Shown piece by piece: positions 10,781-22,825 of a stretch of DNA of 64,000 nt. Position numbers and translations under genes: made by a program. Origin of the DNA: Trichostrongylus colubriformis (lineage: Eukaryota; Nematoda; Chromadorea; Rhabditida; Trichostrongylidae); NCBI GenBank assembly GCA_963978905.1, contig OZ022256.1, positions 47,726,001 to 47,790,000 on the forward strand. The letters are read 5' to 3'. The first letter of the stretch is position 1, and every line of letters begins with the position of its first letter. The notes under the pieces were generated by a model that saw only the letters and a program-made list of their open reading frames with translations, did not search any database and had not been told where the DNA came from.

Positions 10781-13397
10781 ATTTTGACACTCTTCCTTAC
10801 TCACGCATTGATGTGTGGTTTTGAAACTTTTATTTCGCTGCATATTGATATATCGTTGATATATATGGAAAAGCTTCTCGTCAACATTTTGAGATGCACA
10901 ATGAATTTCCAGGGCGCACATCAAGCCGCTCCGTGAGGATCGATTCCCCATCAAGACGCTTATCACATGACATGCTAGAAATCACAGTGGCCAGCTACAT
11001 GGAGGGAGTCCCAGGGGTGAATCGATCTACATTTCATTAACAGTTTGAGGTGCGATTCACTAAGCTCGAAACTCTGAAGAGTGATTGCTTGAGGCCTAGA
11101 AAATGACGATATTCGTTGTAAAGGAGAGTGAATTGACCCCTAAGAATGATCCAAAATGAAACTTTTCCATTAAGGATGTGCATGCATTTCCCATGCATTT
11201 CCTACACTATTGGGAACAGCATCACGTACAACCTTTTGAAAAATGAGCCCTAGAATTAAGAAAACCACACCTGTTTTCGTGGTTAGACCAAGGGGTTTGG
11301 AAAAATCTTTGAACCATACCGTGCGCAGGGGTGATAGTGTGGTATAGAAACGAGAGCCTCGACATGCTGTGATCTACAGGAACGCAGCTTAGTGACTATT
11401 TATATGGACTCTAACAAAGGGCGGCATAATGAAATCAACAGAACTAAAGCAGTTGCGTGTGGAGGGAGAGTTGAGAGAGAAACAGGGAAGGCAGTAGTAT
11501 TAGTGTATTGTGAAAACGAGACCTCAGAGCGAGACCGATGAACCAAAAATCCCATTCCATCAGATATGAACGCAGCCTTAGATACCGACACAGGAGATGC
11601 CTATTTCCTCCTATGGTAGGACCTACCATATCGACCTCTTTGGATTACAGGGTTAAGTGAAACTAATTTCAAGGCTGGAGAGGGGTTAGTATATTTTCTG
11701 GGCAACTTATCTGCACCACAGAACGACACAAACACGCACCGAATTCTTACAGTTATCCAAGGCTTTACGAGGAGAACCTAGAGAATATTTCAAAAATCTA
11801 CAGGCAACACAACCTAGTAACTCCCTCAGAATGGACTGAATCGACAGACGCCCAAAATCACATGTTGTGGCAGTTTGTTAGAGTTGCAAGCGCGTGAGTA
11901 AACCGCGAAGAGGGTTCTTTCATACACATGCTATCACTGGATGTTCAAGAGACGTCTTATCCACGGCATCGAGGCCATGTCGAAAATGATGCAATCAACC
12001 TTAACGTCAACCGCCAGAGTTCTAGCTCGGCTCTTTCACAAATCCTACTTGAGGGTACCGGGAGGGGTGACGAGAACGTAAAAACTGGCAGTACATGTTC
12101 TCTGAAAACTAACCTTCAGCTTTGTAAGAGGTGATGTGTAGCGAATTCGCAATGGAAATTCACGTCTTGAGGTCTTATCACGATTCCGCAGCACGATGTG
12201 TCGTTATGCAGTTCATCAGCCGGGAAAGTTGCCGCCGAGGGCGGGACAACGTTCGCGCCGGCTGGTCCAGCCACTCCACTCATATACGCTCTAACGCCGG
12301 CTAGTGAGGCAGTGGGACGCAAGGAAGCCAGAGGTATTTGGGTTCCTCATTTTCGGTTTCTTCACCGAATAATTTCGTTCTGCTTCTACCGCACTGCTGA
12401 GCACCTCTACCTTCATATCCCAGAGTCTGCCTACCCCTTCCGATGCCTTTAAGGGAGATTAAATGAAGACAGAAATATTACAGTGATCGTGAGAAAATGT
12501 AAAAATGGGACCATTACAGCAGGGATTTCCCACAGTTCTTGGACCTTATAAGGTGGATGCGAATTCTGTGACACTTCCAAAAATCCCTTCTACGGTACCT
12601 AAGCCCTTCCCATCCGTTCTTCTCATGGTCACTGCAAGCCGCTTCCAAAAGTTTGAGCAGAGACACTTCGGAGCTCAAGACGAGTCCGACACATTCCCAC
12701 TGGTGGAAAACCCTCCAAGAACAAAGACACTACCGACCTACAACACCGTGTTCAAAAGGAACGACACATTTATTGGGAACAAGACCAGGCTCTCCTCGAC
12801 AGAAATGACCAGATGCCAGCGAGTTTTGACTGGTTGCTTGGCCTTTTATGACTACTATTTGTAGGCGTATGCAGTCATCGGCCAAGTAAGTGACAAGGCG
12901 CACAGCGTGCTCAGACACCACAGTGGCGTAACCGTATGCGGCACGGCAGCGACTCCCTTGAATAATAGAGTTTTCCGAAAAATAATTTGCTGCACGTTGT
13001 ACAAGCATATATACCAGCAGAAGGGCGAGACGAGGGACTGGATGAGATTGAGCTGTAGCAATGATAGCAAGCAAAGTTACTCGGAGGAAAGAAAGTGACT
13101 CTAGCGGGTGTTCGTCACAAAGGGAGCTTTGAGAAACAATTCGTTGTACACGATTATCGCTTCCTGTAATGGTTCATTCCCTGCTGTCAGACATCTGTGC
13201 ATTAGTTGATGAGCTCTGAGCTAATGTGTGCTGGTATGTGCGGGGCTGCACACTTATGATCCAAACACTGACAACAAGATGAAATGAGACCTAGGTTTAG
13301 TTTTGGCTGGTAATTGCAAAGCTGCTGCCCAGTGTTAGTGTCTGTAAGAAAGAGGTTACAAAAAAGCTAGTCAATAAGATGAATCTAATAATTTCAG
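10781..13397. other. No feature upstream of gene A's first clear exon
   Basis: This should contain the 5' exons of gene A, since the ubiquitin-like domain lacks its first strand at 13398, but I could not identify them. A frame open at 12505-12864 (119 codons, +) has no recognisable motif. 11648-11763 is a second copy of the repeat at 9717. Confidence 0.35.
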
Positions 13398-14015
13398 GCT
13401 AAGATTCTGGTTCCTCCTCTGTGTAGGGTAGCAGAACTGAAGAGCATTGTCTCTGATGCAACGGATGTGCAAACTGAAAAGCAAGTGTTGGTATACAACG
13501 ACGTCGAGCTGAAGTACGTCATAGTAGATCCGCACTTTAATCCAATGAACAACCGGACCCATCAATACAGCTAGCCATTTTGCGGATTTCTGTGTATTAC
13601 ACAATTTTCATACTCTTTTTGAATCAACTTTGTGCCATATGCAGATGCGTTTGAGCAACGGCAGCAGTCGAAAACTTTAGCAATATTTCGCACTTATAGT
13701 GAGCACGATTTCCCTTATCTGTCATCATGGGCATGGAAGTTACTCCTGTTGCCTTTGTGAAGTTCCGTGTGGGAAAAGCTGAAAAGTGATTACAACTTTT
13801 TCTGACCCTGATATGTGATCAAACCATTGAGCTTCTCATATAATGTCCGCTCATTGCATCCACATCACACTTTAAACTGCAGGGTTTCTTCTACTATGGT
13901 CTGTGAAAAATTCAATTTGCAGAAATGACACTGCAACCATTGCATCGTACGGAATAACAAAGGACTGCACTATCACGCTAAACGTAAAGATGAGTACAGG
14001 ATCGAAAGTAGCGAG
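13398..14015 (+). CDS. Gene A exons: ubiquitin-like domain
   Basis: Exon 13398-13513 (phase 0 to 2) reads AKILVPPLCRVAELKSIV up to QVLVYNDVELK. Exon 13923-14015 reads NDTATIASYGITKDCTI then LNVKMSTGSKVAR. This is the ubiquitin pattern: strand, helix, a V.YN..EL turn, the .T.ASYGI loop and the last strand. The exon lengths (116 and 93 nt) are identical to those in gene B. Confidence 0.85.
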
Positions 14016-17000
14016 GTGATTTCCGAAGCAGTAGATGATATGATGTCGCCTCAGCTAAAACCCTCTGAAACCAAAAGATCGATAAGACCTTCAATGGGAT
14101 TTCATAAACCATAACTTAGGTAGTGGCTCGATTTTTTCGAAAATTCTCAATTAGACTTGCGCGGCAGTTTTCGAAACCATGCAAAGAGACAATTATCAGA
14201 TGTTCGTTACTGCCTTCTTCATGCAATTGAAGCAAATGAGGCGTGCCCGAATATACCTCAAGGACTGAGGGAACAATCAATGTAAAGCTATGCCTCTATC
14301 GGTTTAAGTATTCGACGAAGTACTACCCAGGGTGTACATCGTCAATCATTTCTTCGAGCTTCTAGACCAACTACTTGAAAAGATAATCTGGAGGCTAGAA
14401 CCAAACAGTTGACAAAGTAGGTGCAGAGCCACGTTAAGATTCTATGCACTGTTCTATGCAAGTTTGTTGTTCTATGCAAGCTTACTGTTCTATGCAAGTT
14501 CAAAAAAAAGTTCTATGCAAGTTTACTGTTCTATGCAGGTTCGAAAATGTTGTCAATATAATTAGGTAGAAAGATTCATAATGAAGATTTTCGGCACTAT
14601 TCAACTCTTCCTAATCCACATACCGCGAGTTGAGTCAAAAAGTAATTTTCGCTGGGAACTTCACCTCTAGGGGTTATTCAGGGTGCTGATCACGAATTTG
14701 ACATCTGTTTTCGACGTTTGCGCCAATTTGGTGCAATTGCACCGTGTTGGTGCAACAATTATTTTTCACCAAAATCGCTAAAAATTTGCCGAATGGGGTA
14801 TTAGAGAAAACGGATGTCATATCGTGTCATGACTAGCACCCTGGAAAAGCCTCAAAGACAAAGTTTCAGCGTTTTTGGTGATTGCCCGTTTTCTCAAGTA
14901 ACCCCATTGGGCAAATTTTTAGCGATTTCGGTGAAAAATAGTTGTTGCATTAACATGGTGCAATTGCACCAAATTGCGTGAACGCCAAAACGGATGTCAT
15001 AATTGTGATCAGCACCTCAAATAACCCCCTGGACAAAGTTTCGGCGAAAATTATTTTTCTGACCCAACTCGCGGTATTTGGGGTAGGAATGGTTGAATAG
15101 TGCCAGATTTTCTCCCAAGAAGTTGCAACTTCTATAGATGGGATAAAGTCGTCGCAGAAGCCGAAGACTAGGTGTTGATGTGAGCCGAGAGGATGAAAAA
15201 TTAGCAGTGAATGGTTGTGCCAGAGCTTATGCCTACCAGGAAGAGTCTTTCAGCTCGGAGGGGTGCTAGGATTGCCCATTGCAACTAGTTGCTCTCAGCT
15301 AACACCGCTGTTGGTGTGGGAGTGAATGTTCATGGTCACAAAGGGTCGCAGAAGAATTAGCAAAAAAGCGCCCTCTCTGCGCCGCGTTCATACATTGCAT
15401 AGCGACGCTGACACCGAGGAGACGGCGCCACGCCGGTGACGCGCTTTGTAAAATGCCCGACTCAACCACACTACAGTATGATGAAGAGCCCATGAATTCG
15501 AATTCGAATCTTGGCATAGTGCCAAGCTATAAAAATTTCGAATCTGAATTCGTGGGCCCTGGATCTGTGTGCAGCCGTGGCCGGCGACGAGCACATGATT
15601 TTGCTGGTGTCAAATTGCCGCCGTTGCCGCCGGTGTCCGCGTCGGTGCTCAAAGTATGAATGGGGGGGGGGGGGAAGAGGGCATACAAGTCCTTATTCGC
15701 CGATACGGAGGCTAGGTGAAGGGTGGAAATATGGTTTGCCATGATAAATTATTATATATAAGATATTGTCTTTTCCATATTGGCTCTACTTTTTATCTGC
15801 AACAAAGGATTTTTCAGATCCCATGCTAACATGAGTATGCTTTTTATGCCACTGGTCATGCAGCAAGGAAACCTTCCGAGTTTGCGCAACACTATCAGGC
15901 AGATGACAAGCGTTAGGTAAGCGGAAAATGTTTCTTTTTTTTGATTCACTGAATAAACGGTTGGTGAAAAGGTGACTGTATTGAATGTTATCCACACTCA
16001 CAATCCTATGATCTTGTGAGATAAAAGTATAAAAAAGCAGCAAATGAAAAATATCAGCAAACAAGAAATAGACCGCTTCGTTTTTTTTCTCAGACGACCC
16101 CTTCGCTTTACACTTGAAAGTTTGAAGTAGCAACTCTGCTAAACATACTACATAAGAACCGAATTTTTCCGTGACTTCTGCTTTCAATAAAATATTGGCT
16201 CGCCTATCTATAAATCATTGTCTTGGTTTTTATTATCCACCATACGGTCGTTTCGCACGATCACCCTCAGTGTGCATGGTTATTATCCAGTAAAGGAGCT
16301 CACTCAGGCATTACACATGGACGAGTAGCGAATGAAATTCACAAAGTTATAGAATGCAACAGTCAGATGAGTCCATGTTATAGACGACCCATTTACCGCG
16401 GAAAAATTGACACATCAAAAGAATACTCGACTACTTGGACACCAGCAAAGCAAATGGAGCACGAGTTAACAAGAAATCGCATGAGGGTACACATATTAGA
16501 CGACATGATTTTTAGATAAATGATTCTGATCTCCCTTCAGCGTTTGCTTCGAAAACGAACAAGGAAGAAACAGCTATCGGATTCATCACAGAAGGAAACA
16601 TCAGCAACGACACAGACTGAGTCCGTTTGTGCTAATTTTTGCAGGTCTTCAAAAGACGAAAATCCAAATCAGCATGCATCAGCTCAGAGACTGTTGCAGT
16701 CATTCAGCACACTTTGCCTGAATTTTGTGGTCGTATTGAAGAAATTAATAGATTGGTCCATATGTTTTGGACTTTACATTTATTGCTGGAAATCACTGCA
16801 AGACGCCCGATGTCCCGGGAGTCGTGAGATAGTGTGTGCCTAACCCTGGGAGCTTAGTTTTTGATCTTTACTTGTCTTGGTAATACGAATTATGCAGAGA
16901 GCTCCCAGGACGGGGTCTTTGAATGGTCAAGTTGTAGGCAAAACAAGCCACGCAATGGAGGGTCTACAGTCTTTCAACTGCTGGTCTAGCAATGGCACCA

Positions 17001-20000
17001 TCCACTCAATTATGAATATTCTTGCGAAAACTATGGGCACATTAACAGCCCCATGGTACCAGTGCCGATTCCCCACGCCTATCTTCATCGCCCATGACAT
17101 GAGAAGGATCCTCGGTGGTCAAGCCGTCACACGACAGGATACTTGCGCTTTTGCAAGAGAATAAAAATAACATTGAGACATGCTCATGAAAACAGAAATT
17201 TCTAGAAATATGGGTATTGCTTTCACATCCGCCTAGCATGAAATGGATCGAAAGGCATACTGAACTCGACATTTTTCTCTCAAACTTTCATAAGTCCCTT
17301 GCATGGTTACCTGCGTGATCATCTGGTACTGAGAGGAGGCTGCATATTGACCAATACACAGATGGTGAATGTCCTGCCCAAACGATCAAGGGATTCCTAC
17401 AGAGGGAGTCCAAGTCCATAGAGAGAAGGTCTTGTTGACTGGAAAAGAGAGCTGTTCACCGGTTCCTCTATTTTACGATGGCAACGTTGCAAGATTCTAT
17501 AGTAAACCGGGGACATTAATAGTGAGTGACCTAAAACGATAACGGTTGATAAGATCCGATGGGCCGTCAAAAGGCAAATTTTGTCAAGTCCTAAGGAGCG
17601 TCACAAGGCAAAAGCCACCAAGTCCGCTTCGCTTTTCCGGTCGACACATGAATGTCACATTCACAGGTATTGTAGGGTGCGGGGACCTCAATGGTGACTA
17701 ATGGGCTCACACGGGAGCTGATATGAGCCGTTTGGAAGTGGATGGGCTAAATCCGTTACACCGCTCACTTCTACTATACGACCGCTGAAGTAAAAGCGTC
17801 TGATGCTCAGTGCTACTTGGTGGACATATTTGGTTTATGTTGTGATATCATTTGCCGATATATTGACCGCTAAACTGATTGGCGTTCGAGCTAATGGTGC
17901 ATGTCTTTCGAAACAGCAATCTACAGGGGGTGCCAAAAAAAGTATTTTTCTCCACTTTCAACCCTTCCTTGGTCGAACTTTAGCGAATTCTGATGAGGTA
18001 TTCCCATCTTTAAATTCGAGAACAGAGCTCACTTGATCACTAAACTCCGTAACGCCTTGTGCCTGAACAGGATTGGGAACTTATTCCGAGTGAACATGAT
18101 GTGTCAAATACGAGATTTCGTCACTCTCGTCCACAACCTTGCTAATTGTATGGTTCGTTCACTCTGGATCTGAAGGTATACCGTTCTTCCCAGGCTCCGA
18201 ACATCCCTTGTTTCTAAGAACCAAAACGTGCCGTTACTCAAACCCTCCGGAGGGCGTTATAGGCACGAAAAATGACACTTCGGATCATAGCAGCGTTGTC
18301 CGAGCAGCAAGGGCTCTGTGATTTTCATGAACAGAAAGGCCAATCCTCAGGAAGCTTCCTACAAAAGACCTACCACGGAATCTGGTCCACTGTTCTAAAC
18401 GGACCTTGATCCCGTAGGTGCTCTGAAGCTGAAGGAACGCTTCGTTATTTCGGGAATTTTTTGCCTCAACACTTTTATCTCGTTCGTTTCCCTATGTTTT
18501 GTATACTTGGGGGATGTCAGCCGTGGGCAAAATAACTTTTTTTGGCACCCATTGTACATGGATGGTCAATATGCGTCAATATACTTGGATTCGTGATAAC
18601 AAAGCGAGCGATTCATTTTCTCATGCGATACCAGAAGCAATGCAGGTGGTCCGCATGACTATGGAAAAATCCAAAGTGGTGCATATTCACAAAAACAATG
18701 AGCATCAATAATTAGCATACTTGTCGAGCAACAGCATGTAGCAACTAGATGCTCAGAAAGTGGAAAAATTGCTACCGATCGATGCAAACGGGTGTTCGTA
18801 TACCTCCATTGATAATTCTATTGTGTTACTCGCACATAGCCGAACTGGTTTAGCTGAAGCAAAAACTGTGCAAGATTCATTTTCTGCGTGGTAATTCTTG
18901 ACCACTGTTGCAACGAAAGTTCAGGAAATTCTTTGCTCGGGTAATTTCCCTTATCCAATGTGTAGTCCTCTGTTCTGGCTCACTTCGTGAAAAGGAAATG
19001 ACAAGCTAGCAACAGTGGTATGAAGACCGCCCTCCAAATCTCCTTCGACGAAGGAGACGTTGGAGTTTTACAATAGGGAACAAGCGCCGATTCCTAGACC
19101 GTGATAGTCGAGGAGCATGTTGCGTTGAATAAATGTAAAAGGTGAAATAACGATGAGTGGAGAACGGAAATTGGCCAAGGTGCAGCGGAACTCCAGCCCG
19201 GCCTTATACATTTGCAGGCATTAAGGAGCCTTCTTTATGATAGAACAAGCAGTATAATGATTCTATCCTTTCCCTCACAGGTCTCCCACAGCCTCTCCGA
19301 GCTCGAGTACTAGTGATTCGAAATCCTCGAAATCGACTCAACCCTATGAGCCAACAATAACTGAAAAACAGCTCAAGGCGAGTGCACTTTACTTCTAAAT
19401 CACAAGCTACATCGACAATGGAAAGTCAAAGACATATATGTAAGGAGATGTATCTAACTGTAGGGCGAGCAAAAGTGTTGACAGAATGACTAGGCCTTAC
19501 CAAACCAAGAAAGGAAGGTACTAACATAGGCTTCGTAAGTACTAGGTCGAAATAATAAAAATATTAAATAAATAATACTACTAATTATAATATTAATAAT
19601 AATAATATTAGGTCAAAAGGAAAGTTCGGACGGTTTTCGCAACCTTACCTTCGAATGATCATAGCTCGGCCAGGGCTGCATCTTTTCCCACGTAATACTC
19701 AACACTGAATGCCCCATACATTTGCAAATGCAGTACATATCTATGTTCTCCATTTTCCACTTTTGAAAGTTTGATGATTTCTATAGCGCTAAATTGTGAA
19801 AAGTCGACTCCATATCGTCTTGTTTCCTGAACACGCCGCTAAAGGAGCTGTTAAGATGTTCAGAAAAAGTGGGCTTCAGTTAGCGTTAGGTTTGTCGGGT
19901 ATAGGTAACGAGTGAGAGATCTAGCCTGCAACTCGATCAATTTCTGGAAGACGATCTGCGAAAATTCAGTCGCGCATGGCTGCTCGAAGAAATCGCGCAG

Positions 20001-22825
20001 CACCCTTTTTGAATTTTAGCAAAGCGGAGCCATCCGAGCTAGTCAAGCTTATTTGTAAAGAACTTCCAAATATCCCGTGTAAATATGGACGCTTATCGCT
20101 CATTGCTGTTTGAATCAAGACGCTTTTATCAAATGAGAGTCCGAGCGATGCATTCACATTTCTGCACCTCTAAAACCAGTGGCAAACTGCTCTACCCTAT
20201 GCTTTACCTTCTGCCTTTGCAGCTCTCCCACTTATATTAGGTTGGCTGATAAGTTCCTGGACACGTCAAAACAGTTTGATCTACAATGCGTTGACAGCTC
20301 ATCTTTTCCTGTTCGGCCTTGCCGAACAGTGCTCTCGGATGTTCCACAACATAGGTATATAAGGGCCGGAGGTTGGCTAGAGAGAAGAAGGGCCGATGTT
20401 ATGCTACTGCACGACAACGCTGAGAACCACCTGTAGCGAAGATCACTCGAGATATTTCGTCGGCTTCAGAGTGGGAAGTTCTGCCGCACCCACCATATTC
20501 CCCGGACCTCTCCTCATCTGATTACCATTTATTCTCCCCTCTCAAAAGTTATCTGAAGGACAAGCAGTTCAAAAAACAAAAGTTATCTGAAGGACAAGCA
20601 GTTCAAAAAAGAGGAGGACCTCAAAATCGCAATCAACGACTTTATAGCGTCGCAGTCTGCACAGTTCTGGATGCATGGAATTGAAAGGTTGCCAGAGCGA
20701 TGACCGGAGGTTATTGATAATGAGGGTGAATATATTATTGATTGATTATAAGTTATTCCAAAAAAAGCTATAAAACAGAAAAACGTCTCGAAATGTCCAG
20801 GAATTTATCAACCAACCTAATAGTTGCTTCCATCGCTGCTCGATCGAACTAGAATTCGTGAATTCATTCAAGAAGGACCTTTTTGCTTGTCTCTAACGAC
20901 AGTGATAGGACGGTGTGGATGATGAAGAATCCCTAAGAATGTCATCCACTCAAAAACAAGGCGTCCAGGAAGCCTATCTGCGGCGAGATTCTCCGCTGAA
21001 AGGGGCCCCTGAGCTTGGAGGAGGAAACCTCTTTAGCTCCACTCGCCTTCTACGGTTGACCTTCATACATTATGCAATTAGGTATAGAAAATTGAATATA
21101 TAGAAAGAGCAACTTTTCCTCTATCTGGGGAGCACAATGGATAAGCGCTCCATGCTTGCAACCTAATATACGTGACCAACAAGTGTTACTGAAAAGCATT
21201 TTGCTGTTCCAAAATTCGACTGGAGCGCCTTTGACTCAAAGGAAGCATTAGGAGTAATGTGGATGGAAACTATAGGCCTAAGAAGGCATCCGTTTTTTCT
21301 CCTCTGCCCTGTTACTAGGCATCTCGACTTTCATACTTGAAACTTTTTCCTCTTTTCGTCCAAATTTCCCCTAATGCTGCCTTTAAACACACTGATGAAT
21401 ACGGTGAGGGAAAGCATCCATGGTGAGCGCAGTTGATTGCCGATCAAGTCGCTTCATACATAATCGTTCCATCGTAAAAGTGGCCTCGAAAGAACGATTG
21501 GAGGCGCAAATTTTTTACTCAAAAATGGTGAAAGTGGAGTAGTCGAGTACATACTTCTGGAGCCAAAGAGTCTGAGTGGACGTTGCTACTGGAAGACACG
21601 GGCGAGTTCCATATGCAACGATGTTGGAGCCAGATCCGATCGCCAACAATAGGGCACATGGTTATTGAGAGATTATTAGATTAGGAGATTAGAGAGTTAT
21701 TGCACATCCCCAATAATATTTCATCCACTCCGGTTGATACCAGCAGGACGCAGCTGAAGCACACAAAGCGTAATCAACAGTGGCCTCGGAACTGTCTCGA
21801 CCTGCTAACATTTGCAATGACCATCACTCTGACGCTGAACTCGTTGGACTATTGTTTTCGAAGACCGTTGGAGGGTGGGGCCTGTCCTACTTCTCACAAT
21901 CCTTTTGATTTTCTGAATTGTACTTGGTAACGGAATGTTATGACGATTCACATAGCTGTCCCTATGACCCACAGCATACATCTTCCTTCTCCTTCTACGT
22001 CGGTGTGCGGAGGCATCAAATCAAATTTTAATTCAATTCACAAACGTCTGTCTATACTTCAAGCAAGATTCATGTTGATATCACCTTTCTTATTGATGTG
22101 AGGCTTTACCAGGAAGTCACTAGTTTCGCACAGCCTGTCTAGCAACCGCCTCTCAGTACTGACTTTATTTCGATTCTTTATTATATTTTTCAGGTTTTCT
22201 TCGATCCGCCGGAATCTTTGGAGGAACTCGAAATAGCACGAAATAATTTGGTGCTACCTCCATCAACCATAAACGAATTGTATAAAATCAAGACAGATCG
22301 GAGAAAATCGGAACATCTGGTTTGCAAGGTAAAGTGGAAAGTAATCACAGAAGCTAAATTGGTATTGGATATCCGCGCCCTAAGTAAGGCTTCGCTCATA
22401 CCCGACGACGGTCGTGCATTCGCTGCGGTCGCACGATTTGCCATCAGGTTATGAAAGAATACATAAACGTAAACTCAGCAGCACTGGTAGTTAGGAAGAT
22501 GACGAATATGTTTGGTATCAAACTCATATACATATGAAACTCCGAATTTAGTTCTGCAATAGAAAACTGGCTCTGACAGAACAGCACATCCAGTGCCTTT
22601 GTGAGCAGAGATTCTGCAAGAAGCACCGCCTACCATCTGCTCACTTATGTGGTATAGATTACAAACAAACAGGAAGAACTAGAATTAATAAGGTCAGTTA
22701 GTCGAATAATATGTTGATGAACTTCATTGGCGTTTTTGCTCTTTATTTTTATGCACGATACATTAACTATTTAGGAAAACCCGAAAATTTCCGAAGGCGG
22801 GTATCATAAAGCAAAAGAAGACTAA
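13398..22825 (+). CDS. Gene A: ubiquitin-like plus AN1 zinc-finger protein, 5' incomplete
   Basis: Eight exons: 13398-13513, 13923-14015, 16384-16486, 16541-16644, 19281-19377, 22194-22328, 22552-22692 and 22775-22825 (stop). They sum to 840 nt with consistent phases, giving 279 residues and a stop. Residues 1-70 form most of a ubiquitin-like fold. A basic, Ser/Thr-rich linker follows, then a C-terminal AN1 finger and the end ENPKISEGG. UBL plus AN1 is the ZFAND4 layout; AN1 proteins commonly act in ubiquitin or proteasome-linked quality control, so a cytosolic role of that kind is inferred. Each exon has a counterpart in gene B. The first strand of the ubiquitin-like domain lies in an unfound upstream exon. 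All introns but one appear GT-AG. Confidence 0.85.
14440..14545. repeat. Short tandem repeat TTCTATGCAAGTTTACTG
   Basis: Five to six copies of a block of about 18-20 bp containing TTCTATGCA, in an intron of gene A. Confidence 0.85.
14583..15125. repeat. Foldback element, arms about 250 bp
   Basis: The left part (CACTATTCAACTCTTCC, CCGCGAGTTGAGTCA, TTTGGTGCAATTGCACC, TTTTTCACCAAAATCGC) recurs in reverse complement in the right part, centred near 14850. Non-coding, within an intron of gene A. Confidence 0.85.
15385..15661. repeat. GC-rich foldback element
   Basis: The outer ends TTCATACATTGCATAGCGACG and TCGGTGCTCAAAGTATGAA are inverted relatives. The centre contains GAATTCGAATTCGAATC and TTGGCATAGTGCCAAG. 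A 14-base G run follows at about 15660. Related pieces lie near 31922-32060 and 32630-32745. Confidence 0.65.
16384..16644 (+). CDS. Gene A exons: linker
   Basis: Exon 16384-16486 starts after TTATAG, completes an Arg codon from the previous exon and ends TWTPAKQMEHELTRNRMR before GTACAC. Gene B has QWTPEKQMEHEITRNRMK at the same place. Exon 16541-16644 is basic and Ser/Thr-rich (RLLRKRTRKKQLSDSS..) and ends in phase 2 at CAG|GTCTTC, which fits the phase-2 start at 19281. A competing frame from 16645 stays open but does not fit the phases. Confidence 0.75.
17510..18800 (-). repeat. Degenerate composite-element copy 4
   Basis: Inverted relative to copies 1 and 2: tandem-unit remnants (GATAACGGTTGATAAG) come first, then TCTACTATACGACCGC..AAAGCGTCTGATGCTCAG, which matches copy 3 at about 50950-51000. 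It is interrupted by the element at 17924-18554. Both ends are too diverged to fix. Confidence 0.7.
17924..18554. mobile_element. TA-inserted element with 20-bp inverted ends
   Basis: The left end CAGGGGGTGCCAAAAAAAGT and right end ACTTTTTTTGGCACCCATTG pair at 18 of 20 positions. Both are flanked by TA. Copy 3 of the composite element (near 51100) shows the uninterrupted site (ATCTACATTGG). No transposase was recognised; a Tc1/mariner-type non-autonomous element is likely. Confidence 0.75.
19281..19377 (+). CDS. Gene A exon: Ser-rich linker with GC donor
   Basis: It begins after CCCTCACAG and encodes SPTASPSSSTSDSKSSKST then QPYEPTITEKQLK. To join exon 22194 in frame it must end at AAG|GCGAGT, a GC-AG intron. 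The gene B counterpart 45351-45453 ends YVTSIELQ at a normal GT. Phase and length support the call. Confidence 0.7.
19608..20090 (-). mobile_element. Degenerate mariner-type fragment
   Basis: It begins TTAGGTCAAAAGGAAAGTTC and matches the element at 26604 throughout (ATCATAGCTCGGC..GTGCATCTTTT; CACGCCGCTAAAGGAGCTG). The right end is missing and no intact frame remains. Confidence 0.6.
20237..20820 (+). mobile_element. mariner, internally deleted
   Basis: The ends TTAGGTTGGCTGATAAGTTC and GAATTTATCAACCAACCTAA are flanked by TA on both sides. Inside is the C-terminal half of a transposase on the plus strand: LLHDNAENH, a stop, then PPYSPDLSSSDYHLFSPLK, EEDLKIAINDFIASQ, and FWMHGIERLPERWPEVIDNE. 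A 34-bp direct duplication (20544-20577 and 20578-20611) disrupts the frame. The N-terminal DNA-binding region is gone. Confidence 0.9.
21231..21386. mobile_element. Internally deleted MITE copy
   Basis: It keeps only the two ends of the family at 10236 (GGAAGCATTAGGAGTAATG and CCTAATGCTGCCTTTAAA). Another partial copy lies at about 20905-21040 (GGCGAGATTCTCCGCTGAAAGG). Confidence 0.55.
22194..22825 (+). CDS. Gene A exons: AN1 zinc finger and C-terminus
   Basis: Exon 22194-22328 reads VFFDPPESLEELEIARN and ends HLVCK. Exon 22552-22692 continues FCNRKLALTEQHIQCLCEQR, then FCKKHRLPSAHLCGIDYK. The splice rebuilds C-x2-C (CKFC), followed by CLC, C-x2-H (CKKH) and H-x-C (HLC), the full AN1 ligand set. 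Exon 22775-22825 ends ENPKISEGGYHKAKED and stop; AN1 proteins typically have an ENP-type tail here. Confidence 0.9.

Noticed and set aside
12505..12864. 119-codon open frame on the plus strand
   Set aside because: No motif, no splice context and no counterpart near gene B, so it is not called as a gene.
16645..16828. Open frame VFKRRKSKSACISSETV.. after TTTTTGCAG
   Set aside because: It fits neither the upstream nor the downstream exon phase. The 20-base gap to the previous coding run is too short for an intron.
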